NCBI GenBank assembly: GCA_904502115.1
Contig: CAJGDW010000043.1
Coordinates: 1 to 11,673 of the forward strand
Direction: 5' to 3'
Length of the DNA stretch: 11,673 bases
Origin: Paludibacteraceae bacterium
Lineage (GTDB): Bacteria > Bacteroidota > Bacteroidia > Bacteroidales > Paludibacteraceae
The notes under the pieces were generated by a model that saw only the letters and a program-made list of their open reading frames with translations, was not told where the DNA came from and did not search any database. This document shows positions 6,053 through 11,673 of the stretch, one piece after another (within the stretch, counting starts at the first letter, position 1; each line of letters begins with the position of its first letter). The position numbers and the translations under genes were made by a program.

Positions 6053-9000
6053 GAAAATTAGTAAAGGCACTTATTATTGTAGTGTGTGTAGTAGGGATAT
6101 TGGTGGCCTTACCTTTTGTTGCATTGCGAGTGGTTATTCTACCATCGGTGCGTACCGAACTGTTAGAAATGGTACCCGATTACATGGATGCCGAACTAGA
6201 GATAGCCGATATGGACTATACCTTATTCAGCACTTGGCCCAATGTATCAGTAACCATAGAAGGAGTGGTGTTAAAATCAAAAGTAGTAGAGCCTGCCGAA
6301 AAACTTTTGACCATAGACAGTTTGTTTGTAAACATCAATGTCAAAGATTTTTTGCATGCAGGTAACATAAAAATTACTAAGGTACATGTACAAAAACCCC
6401 AAGTTTTTGCTAGAACCTATGCTCATGCCAACAACTGGGACATTATTGAACTATCAGAAGATACTACCGAATTTACCATTCCAGTTTACTTAGATACCTT
6501 GTGCATTGTAGACGGAAGCATTCATTATCAAAACGATACCGCCAACTACCAAGCGTCTTTACAAGCGTTGCAGTTAAATGGCAATTTGCTTTATTCTCCA
6601 CAAGAAATAAAAACAGCTATTGCATTGGGCGTAGATAGCATTGTATTTAACGATGCTGCCAAAGGCAATCGTTACGCCATTCATGGTTTTTCTACCCATG
6701 CCGATGTGGCGATGTTGGGCATAAATCTGCAGCTAAAAGCACAGGTTGATGCTCCCCAAATAAACATATCAGATAGTTTATTGACCATTGCCGATAAACC
6801 CTTGCAATTGCAACTCGATGTAAATACAGACACCTTATTAGATAAAGTCGACCTAAATAATCTGTATTTCTTATTTGATAAAAACGAGATAAAGGCAAAC
6901 GGTGTGGCGTTTAAATCGGACGATATGTATTATGTAGATGCCCATGCCTCAGTCAATTCGCCCCAATTAGATAAGGTGTTGGCATTAGTACCCACGCAAT
7001 TGTTGCCCCCTATTGTTAGCACCATAAGATTAAGCGGTGGAACCGAAGCAGAAATTCATGCCAAAGGATATTGTGGTGGTTATAATACCCTGCCTACGCT
7101 TCGTGCAAAACTAAAATTGAACGATATTAAGTGCAGTTTTACCAACCGCAAAGAGAAAATCGATCATTTGCATTTGGTGGCCAATGCGGGTTATTTCCCC
7201 AATAACGTAGATTCTTCTTTTGTACAAATTGAAGATTTCTTGTTCCAAAGTGGTTCGTCGCACCTAAAAGTAAAGGCAGAGGGTAATTTCAAAGATCACC
7301 AAGAATATTGCGACGTACAAGTAGATGGTCGTGTTAACCTAAAAGAGTTGTACCAACTTTATCCCATCATACCCCAGGCAAATGTGCAAGGTGTTATTGA
7401 TGCCAATGTAGATGCTCAGTTTTTCCTAAAAGACTTGATGGAGAAAAACATCTACAATATCAAAACACAAACCAAGGTAAATGGCGATGGTATTTTGTTA
7501 GATTTGCCTTTGTACGATTCAAGGGTATTCATTGATTCCTTGCGTGCTAGCATGCACACCAATACTGCTCAAACTTTTGGAAAACGCGTTGTTATAAACG
7601 ACACCTCTCTTGTAAACGCACGCATCTCGTTCCGTGATATGAACGTACGATTTATGGAGGTGGCAAAAATAGATGTCAACCGACTTTCGTTTAGTTTCTT
7701 GGCCGACGACTTGAGTGGAAATCGTGCTCCAAAATTGCGTTTTTCTGCCTCGTGTGGAGGGTTTGATGGCGTTGTAAACGATACCCTTATTATGAAGGCC
7801 AGAAGAGCTGCTCTTTCTACCAGCGTTATGCCTAATAGAGAGCATCGCTTTGTACCTACAGGAGCCATCCGATTATTTGTCGATTCTATTATGTGGGCAA
7901 CACCTAAAGCAGGCATGGCATTGGATTCTACTTTGCTAACTTTTGATGCAACACCAAGGTTTAGGAAATACAAACGAATTGGCGAAAACGGATTTGAAAA
8001 AATACCCGACTCGGAGCAACTCGTAATAAACCTAGACAGTTTGTATAAATTGTCTCAACAAGTAATCTTTAGCGACGAGGTATCCGATGCTTATTTGAAA
8101 CATTTCCAAAATAAGGGTCATTTCTACCTAAAATCGTTCCGCATGCGCGATCCAAATTTCCCCTTGCGCACATCGTTACGAAACATAGATATTACCTTTA
8201 ACGACGATACGGTACATTTAGACGATATGCGTGTGCGCATAGGAAGATCTAGTTTGCGTTTTAACGGTGAGTTGTATAATATGCGTAGGTATCTATTGCG
8301 TGGTAGAACGCTGCAAGGAAATCTACACCTACAATCCAAACGATTAGATTTAAATCAGTTCCTAAACGCCGCTACCAAAGCAACAAAACGTCGTCGTGTG
8401 GCCGATAGTGTACGCGCACAAGAAAATGCTTCCATAGAAAACGAAACAGACAATTGGAGCGATGAATCTACCGATATGACAGTTGATTCGCTTAATACAT
8501 CGTCGCTTATTAAAATACCAAAGAACCTAGATTTGCGATTTGTGGCTAACGTAGATTCGGTATTCTTTGGAAAGATGAAATTGGCTGATTTTACGGGCAA
8601 TGTAAGGGTAAAAGATCAGGTGTTAAGTATTGCCAACTTGTCTACCAGTACCCAAATTGGCAAAGCTGCCATGCACGTAAGTTATTTGTGCAAGCAACCT
8701 AAATCTGCCAATGTTTCTTTTGCGGTAAACATGGATAGCGTGCAAGTAGGAAAATTGATTGAATACATACCACAGTTAGATACCATTATGCCTATGTTGC
8801 GCTCTTTTGACGGAAGCGTAGCCTGCGAGGCCTCTGCCCATGCAGAACTAGACAAAACCATGAGCATAAAACTACCTACTATTAATGGTGGTATTTTGTT
8901 AAATGGTGATAATATGGTATTGATGGATGGCGAAACATTCTCTACCATTGCCAAAAAACTCATGTTTAGCAAAAAAACCAAAAACCTAATAGATAGTATC

Positions 9001-9327
9001 TCTGTAGAGATGTTGGTAAACAACAACGAGATAGAGGTATACCCCTTTATGGTTTCGATGGACAAATACCGATTAGCAGTAGGTGGTACGCAAGGCATTG
9101 ATGATACCTTTGATTACCATGTAGCCATCTTAAAACCCATACGACTAGGTTTGGATGTTTATGGCAAAGACTTTGACAATATCAATTACAAATTATCGTC
9201 TGTTAAGTTTAAGGATGGTAAGACCAAAATAGATAGAAAAGGCTTTCTGCTGCGTGAAGAAGACGTAGATGTAAGAAAACTCCTTCACGAACAAGTATTA
9301 AATAAGATATTAGAAGAAAATAAGTAA
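6049..9327 (+). CDS. AsmA-family inner-membrane-anchored envelope protein (1092 aa)
   Basis: AsmA-like proteins are anchored in the inner membrane with a long beta-rich periplasmic part; relatives such as TamB and YhdP are linked to lipid transport to the outer membrane and to envelope assembly. Residues about 6-31 form the single membrane anchor. FSTWPNVSVTIEGVVL (about 60-75) is the typical N-terminal AsmA motif. The middle is a long run of short beta strands with repeated VDSL/LDSL-like turns. Residues about 775-818 are a charged, Ser/Asp/Glu-rich linker without hydrophobic content. The C-terminal AsmA domain covers about 945-1075 (GGILLNGDNMVL, then the YRLAVGGTQ region). The length fits Bacteroidota members. 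Translation starts within the end of the U32 gene (ATGA overlap), so it is probably translationally coupled. Its stop codon is part of the terminator stem. The exact cargo is unknown. Confidence 0.9.
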   Translation: MRKLVKALIIVVCVVGILVALPFVALRVVILPSVRTELLEMVPDYMDAELEIADMDYTLFSTWPNVSVTIEGVVLKSKVVEPAEKLLTIDSLFVNINVKDFLHAGNIKITKVHVQKPQVFARTYAHANNWDIIELSEDTTEFTIPVYLDTLCIVDGSIHYQNDTANYQASLQALQLNGNLLYSPQEIKTAIALGVDSIVFNDAAKGNRYAIHGFSTHADVAMLGINLQLKAQVDAPQINISDSLLTIADKPLQLQLDVNTDTLLDKVDLNNLYFLFDKNEIKANGVAFKSDDMYYVDAHASVNSPQLDKVLALVPTQLLPPIVSTIRLSGGTEAEIHAKGYCGGYNTLPTLRAKLKLNDIKCSFTNRKEKIDHLHLVANAGYFPNNVDSSFVQIEDFLFQSGSSHLKVKAEGNFKDHQEYCDVQVDGRVNLKELYQLYPIIPQANVQGVIDANVDAQFFLKDLMEKNIYNIKTQTKVNGDGILLDLPLYDSRVFIDSLRASMHTNTAQTFGKRVVINDTSLVNARISFRDMNVRFMEVAKIDVNRLSFSFLADDLSGNRAPKLRFSASCGGFDGVVNDTLIMKARRAALSTSVMPNREHRFVPTGAIRLFVDSIMWATPKAGMALDSTLLTFDATPRFRKYKRIGENGFEKIPDSEQLVINLDSLYKLSQQVIFSDEVSDAYLKHFQNKGHFYLKSFRMRDPNFPLRTSLRNIDITFNDDTVHLDDMRVRIGRSSLRFNGELYNMRRYLLRGRTLQGNLHLQSKRLDLNQFLNAATKATKRRRVADSVRAQENASIENETDNWSDESTDMTVDSLNTSSLIKIPKNLDLRFVANVDSVFFGKMKLADFTGNVRVKDQVLSIANLSTSTQIGKAAMHVSYLCKQPKSANVSFAVNMDSVQVGKLIEYIPQLDTIMPMLRSFDGSVACEASAHAELDKTMSIKLPTINGGILLNGDNMVLMDGETFSTIAKKLMFSKKTKNLIDSISVEMLVNNNEIEVYPFMVSMDKYRLAVGGTQGIDDTFDYHVAILKPIRLGLDVYGKDFDNINYKLSSVKFKDGKTKIDRKGFLLREEDVDVRKLLHEQVLNKILEENK

Positions 9328-9363
9328 CAATTAAGGCGACCATCGTGGTCGCCTTAATTGTTA
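9325..9363. terminator. Long hairpin shared by two convergent genes
   Basis: An 18-bp perfect stem (9325-9342 with 9346-9363, core AAGGCGACCA and its complement) encloses a 3-base loop TCG. The outer stem is AT-rich and both flanks contain T-rich stretches on the respective strand, so it can stop transcripts from both sides. It includes the TAA stop codon of the AsmA gene. Confidence 0.8.
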
Positions 9364-9396
9364 TTCAGTTTATCGACTCACCGCATCACCGTTATC

Positions 9397-9443
9397 GGTC
9401 TTTGAGCCGGTCCCTGAGCTGGTCGAAGGGTTGTCGAAGGGTT
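9397..9443. repeat. 12-bp-period tandem repeat next to the argF' stop codon
   Basis: Units start with GGTC at 9397, 9409 and 9421, each 12 bases long (GGTCTTTGAGCC, GGTCCCTGAGCT, GGTCGAAGGGTT). A shorter fourth unit lies at 9433-9443 (GTCGAAGGGTT). The middle part closely resembles a short interspersed sequence of the CCCTGAGC...GTCGAAGGG type that I recall from many bacterial genomes. It lies between the shared terminator and argF', and its last bases overlap the stop codon. Confidence 0.6.
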
Positions 9444-10395
9444 ACATCGCTTCCAACATGCGTTTAATAACGGTTTGAGCCGATACTACGCGGTTAGCTG
9501 CTTCGGGAATAACAATGCTGCGTTCGCTTTCAATTACATCGTCGGTAACAATCATGTTGCGGCGAACAGGTAAGCAGTGCATAAAGTAAGCATTGTCGGT
9601 AAGCGCCATTTTTTCGGTATCAACGGTCCATGCGCGGTCTTGGCACAAAATTTGGCCGTAGTGAGGGTCTTGGTAGGCCGACCAGTTTTTAGCATAAATA
9701 AAGTGAGCACCTTCAAAGGCTTTGCGTTGGTCGTATTCTACGCGTGCACCACGCACAAATTCAGGAGCTAGTTCGTAGCCCTCTGGGTGGGTAATTACAA
9801 AATCTACATCGGCCGCATTCATAAAGTCGGCAAACGAGTTAGGCACCGCTTGAGGCAGCGCACGTGGGTGAGGAGCCCAGGTCAATACTACTTTGGGTCG
9901 TTCCACTGGTTTGTATTCTTCTATGGTAATAAGGTCGGCAAAGGCTTGTAAGGGGTGGCAAGTAGCCGATTCCATGCTAAATACAGGTTTACCCGAGTAT
10001 TTAATAAATTGGTTTAGAATGACTTCTTCGTAGTCAAATTGCTTGTTCTCGAAACGGGCAAAAGAGCGTACACCAATCAAATCGCAGTAGCTGCCCATAA
10101 CAGGGATGGCTTCCAATAGGTGTTCGGGTTTGTCGCCGTCCATAATAACGCCGCGCTCGGTTTCCAACTTCCATGCACCAGCGTTTACATCTAGTACAAT
10201 GGTGTTCATGCCCAAGTTCATGCCCGCTTTTTGGGTACTCAAACGGGTGCGCAAACTAGAGTTAAAAAATACCATCAACAGGGTTTTGTTCTTACCCATG
10301 GTGTCCCATTTAAAAGGATTGGCTTTTACTTCTAGGGCTTCTTTTACAGCCGCTTTAATATCGCCCAAATCGGCAGCGCAAGTATAGGTTCTCAT
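9442..10395 (-). CDS. argF': N-succinylornithine carbamoyltransferase
   Basis: The enzyme transfers the carbamoyl group of carbamoyl phosphate to N-succinyl-L-ornithine, giving N-succinylcitrulline in the acylated arginine pathway of Bacteroides-type bacteria (cytoplasmic, trimeric in known members). At 317 residues it matches the B. fragilis enzyme in length. The carbamoyl phosphate loop is SSLRTR (46-51), with HPLQ at 147-150 and HCLP at 273-276. The stretch MDGDKPEHLLEAIPVMG contains Pro90. In published structural work Pro90 marks the succinylornithine form, while the acetylornithine form of Xanthomonas has Glu at the matching place; the call therefore rests on that residue plus overall resemblance to the Bacteroides protein. 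It has its own promoter and is convergent with the AsmA gene; no other arginine gene lies in the window. Confidence 0.93.
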   Translation of the reverse strand: MRTYTCAADLGDIKAAVKEALEVKANPFKWDTMGKNKTLLMVFFNSSLRTRLSTQKAGMNLGMNTIVLDVNAGAWKLETERGVIMDGDKPEHLLEAIPVMGSYCDLIGVRSFARFENKQFDYEEVILNQFIKYSGKPVFSMESATCHPLQAFADLITIEEYKPVERPKVVLTWAPHPRALPQAVPNSFADFMNAADVDFVITHPEGYELAPEFVRGARVEYDQRKAFEGAHFIYAKNWSAYQDPHYGQILCQDRAWTVDTEKMALTDNAYFMHCLPVRRNMIVTDDVIESERSIVIPEAANRVVSAQTVIKRMLEAM

Positions 10396-10417
10396 ATTTA
10401 TTGTTTTTAATACTACG

Positions 10418-10425
10418 CAAAGGTA
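10418..10425 (-). promoter_or_regulatory. Promoter -7 box for argF'
   Basis: The minus strand reads TACCTTTG, an exact TAnnTTTG element, 22 bases before the ATG at 10395. No TTTG lies at the ideal distance; the nearest candidate is at 10452-10449 with a 23-base spacer. I saw no arginine-repressor-like box that I would defend. Confidence 0.6.
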
Positions 10426-10560
10426 CAGATATTCTTTTTAATTTCTACCAAAAATGCCAATTATCGCAAGTATGATAAAGGAAACTTTGAGCTTTTTTGC
10501 TAATGTTAGTTTGCTGTCTTTCTGATTTTTTTAGAAATCTTAAAAAAAGTTTAAGATTTA

Positions 10561-10592
10561 TTTGTTTTTATAAAAATTGTTTTTTTATTTTG
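10561..10592 (+). promoter_or_regulatory. Promoter of the lipoprotein cluster (first gene)
   Basis: TTTG (10561-10564) and TTATTTTG (10585-10592) are 20 bases apart. The -7 box has one departure from TAnnTTTG (second base T). It lies in a strongly AT-rich stretch and would give a leader of about 27 bases before the ATG at 10625. Confidence 0.6.
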
Positions 10593-10624
10593 CTTTTGAA
10601 ATCTTTTAACCAAATGAATTCATT

Positions 10625-11119
10625 ATGAAAGTGGTAAAGTTGCTATTGGGAGCATTATTTATGGGTATGCTACTAGTTTCTTGCGGATCTGATAATAAAG
10701 AATCACAGAACGAAAATAAAAATAAAAAAGAAGCGCTTAACCCCATTGATTCAAAAATTGCAGACCTAAAAGTTGCTTGTAAATTGGACGATAGTGAGAA
10801 AGCGGTAGATGTACTTAAAGAAATCATGATGATGATTGTTAAAGATGAAAAGATTAGCAAGGAGCAAGAAGCGGAGTTGGCTGCAATTGGAGAGAATTGT
10901 GCATGTGTGAGCGAAGAGCAATATTCACAGGTGGTAGAAGAGGTGATGGCAGAACTTATGGAAGAAATGATAGCGGGCGATGTTGACGTTGACGATATCA
11001 TTGAATATAACGATGATTCAGCAGTGGAAGATTATTACGAAGGAAACGAAGAAATTGAAGAAGATATAGAATATACAGTAGACGAGATTGACGAGAGCGA
11101 GTTGGAATACCTCTATTAA
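10625..11119 (+). CDS. Lipoprotein with three-Cys helical unit and acidic tail (164 aa), paralogue of the next gene
   Basis: I do not recognise a named family. The N-terminus is a lipoprotein signal ending LVSC, with lipid attachment at C20. The following GSDNKE resembles the acidic surface-export tag seen after the lipidated Cys in Bacteroidota, so surface display is possible. Residues 21-40 are a polar Asn/Lys/Glu linker. The shared unit is 42-94: DSKIADLKVAC (42-52), an EKA (58-60) helix, DEKISKEQ (74-81) and NCAC (91-94). It looks like two or three helices with cysteines C52, C92 and C94. Residues 92-164 contain no Lys or Arg and 29 Asp/Glu out of 73, many next to Tyr near the end. The next gene encodes a shorter protein with the same unit 55 bases downstream; no promoter is visible in that gap, so the two are probably one transcript. 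A metal-binding or disulfide role for the cysteines is only inference. Confidence 0.85.
   Translation: MKVVKLLLGALFMGMLLVSCGSDNKESQNENKNKKEALNPIDSKIADLKVACKLDDSEKAVDVLKEIMMMIVKDEKISKEQEAELAAIGENCACVSEEQYSQVVEEVMAELMEEMIAGDVDVDDIIEYNDDSAVEDYYEGNEEIEEDIEYTVDEIDESELEYLY
10748..10772 (+). repeat. 25-base exact direct repeat, copy 1
   Basis: These 25 bases, coding for the DSKIADLK segment, recur without change at 11244-11268 in the next gene. The match continues for seven more bases with one mismatch. Confidence 0.9.
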
Positions 11120-11174
11120 TAGATTAAAAAACTTTTTAAAATCACACTATTTATTCACTTAAAATCAAATTACT

Positions 11175-11447
11175 ATGAAAACAATTAAATTATTTGCTGG
11201 TGTTATTGCTATGACCCTTGCTTTTGCTGCATGTGGTGGAGTAGATTCAAAAATTGCAGACCTAAAAGCTGCTTGCGAAGCTGGTGAAGGCGAAAAAGCA
11301 ACCGAAATTGCTATTGAATTAGCTGAGATAGAAGCAGAAGATGAAAAAGCTATTTCAGAAGAGCAAAAGGAAGAGATGCTAAAAATTCTGGTTAATTGTA
11401 ACTGTCTTGATTGGGAAAAATTAAATAAGATCGAAGCAAAGAAATAA
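11175..11447 (+). CDS. Small lipoprotein with three-Cys helical unit (90 aa), paralogue of the preceding gene
   Basis: This is the minimal form of the family. The signal peptide ends AFAAC, with lipid attachment at C20. The shared unit then starts almost directly: DSKIADLKAAC (24-34), EKA (40-42), DEKAISEEQ (56-64) and NCNC (74-77), followed by only 13 residues ending in Lys-Lys. Compared with the 164-residue neighbour it lacks the polar linker and the acidic tail, and it has one extra residue (Ala59) between DEK and IS. The cysteines C34, C75 and C77 match C52, C92 and C94 of the neighbour. The chain is rich in Ala, Glu and Lys and should be nearly all helix. The ATG follows an A-rich leader. 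A strong terminator lies 17 bases after the stop codon. No function is known to me. Confidence 0.85.
   Translation: MKTIKLFAGVIAMTLAFAACGGVDSKIADLKAACEAGEGEKATEIAIELAEIEAEDEKAISEEQKEEMLKILVNCNCLDWEKLNKIEAKK
11244..11268 (+). repeat. 25-base exact direct repeat, copy 2
   Basis: Identical to 10748-10772 and in the same reading frame of the paralogous gene; the flanking coding sequence has diverged much more. Confidence 0.9.
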
Positions 11448-11464
11448 TAGCAACTAAATTTTAC

Positions 11465-11494
11465 AAAGAGGGTCCATACGGATCCTCTTTTTTT
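11465..11494 (+). terminator. Rho-independent terminator after the two lipoprotein genes
   Basis: The arm AAGAGGGTCC (11466-11475) pairs with GGATCCTCTT (11480-11489) through one G-T wobble, with loop ATAC. An outer A-T pair extends the stem and a T run follows to 11494. It ends the transcript of the 10625 and 11175 genes before the third gene start. Confidence 0.9.
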
Positions 11495-11569
11495 ATGCAC
11501 TAATTTCTAGCTATATGAAATGGCAGAGAAGCATTCGATGTCATTTTTTCTAAAAAAAATAGTAATTTC

Positions 11570-11600
11570 TTTGCAAAATTCTAAAAAGTGTTTAATTTTG
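11570..11600 (+). promoter_or_regulatory. Promoter of the third gene of the lipoprotein cluster
   Basis: TTTG (11570-11573) and TAATTTTG (11593-11600) are 19 bases apart and both match the Bacteroidota consensus. Transcription would begin around 11606, about 45 bases before the ATG at 11652. Confidence 0.75.
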
Positions 11601-11651
11601 TAGATGCAAACGTTTTAAAAATCGTATTTTTTAACAATAATAAAAGTAATT

Positions 11652-11673
11652 ATGAAAACAGTAAAATTTTTAG
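11652..11673 (+). CDS. Start of a third small exported protein, probably of the same lipoprotein family (partial)
   Basis: Only seven codons are in the window: MKTVKFL. They closely match the starts of the two genes before it (MKVVKLL and MKTIKLF). The ATG follows an A-rich leader and a consensus promoter. The call as a third family member is inference from the shared signal-peptide start and position. Confidence 0.55.

Noticed and set aside
8682..9098. A 138-codon open frame on the minus strand
   Set aside because: It lies inside the AsmA C-terminal domain, whose protein-level motifs are clear, so the antisense frame has no support.
10606..11001. A 131-codon open frame on the minus strand rich in Ser and Ile
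   Set aside because: It is the reverse of the acidic lipoprotein gene; runs of GAA/GAT read backwards give Ser, Phe and Ile. It has no promoter or start context.
11120..11174. A separate promoter or terminator between the two lipoprotein genes
   Set aside because: No TAnnTTTG box is present and the AT-only inverted repeat TTAAAAA/TTTTTAA has no GC stem, so co-transcription is the simpler reading.

Overview
The window looks like chromosome from a member of the Bacteroidota, most likely order Bacteroidales. Four signs support this. Nearly every transcription unit is preceded by the Bacteroidota promoter pattern (TTTG-like -33, about 19-20 bp, TAnnTTTG -7). Leaders are A-rich without a clear Shine-Dalgarno sequence. 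One large secreted protein ends in a type IX secretion sorting domain. The arginine-pathway transcarbamylase is of the succinylornithine type known from Bacteroides fragilis. All assignments come from reading the sequence; no database search was run.

Layout: (1) 1-515, minus strand: first 171 codons of a tRNA-dihydrouridine synthase (dusB), cut by the window edge, with its own promoter just downstream of a strong terminator. (2) 601-3930, minus: an 1109-residue secreted multidomain protein. The order is signal peptide, CBM20-like domain, esterase-like alpha/beta-hydrolase domain whose nucleophile position reads Asp instead of Ser, beta-rich region, Ig-like segment, PHP metallohydrolase domain, fn3-like segment and type IX sorting tail. 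(3) 3931-4205: divergent regulatory region with a promoter on each strand. A perfect 20-bp palindrome lies directly downstream of the -7 box of the large gene. (4) 4206-4619, plus: a small exported protein of unknown function, a complete single-gene unit with promoter and terminator. (5) 4778-9327, plus: a two-gene operon joined by an ATGA overlap, encoding a U32-family Fe-S protein (TrhP/RlhA-type RNA hydroxylation family) and an AsmA-family envelope protein. It ends in an 18-bp hairpin shared with the convergent gene. (6) 9442-10395, minus: argF', N-succinylornithine carbamoyltransferase by its diagnostic Pro90. A short 12-bp-period tandem repeat touches its stop codon. (7) 10625 to the end, plus: a tandem cluster of small lipoprotein genes. 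Two are complete (164 and 90 aa) and clearly paralogous, and a third probable start (MKTVKFL...) is cut by the window edge.

Most units are independently promoted housekeeping functions: tRNA modification, RNA hydroxylation, envelope maintenance and arginine synthesis. The two accessory parts are the large secreted protein with its palindrome-marked promoter and the small lipoprotein cluster. The cluster is the best candidate for an undescribed family: a short helical unit with a DSKIADLKxAC start and an NCxC end, repeated in consecutive genes with different extensions. I saw no tRNA, rRNA, CRISPR array, transposase or phage gene.
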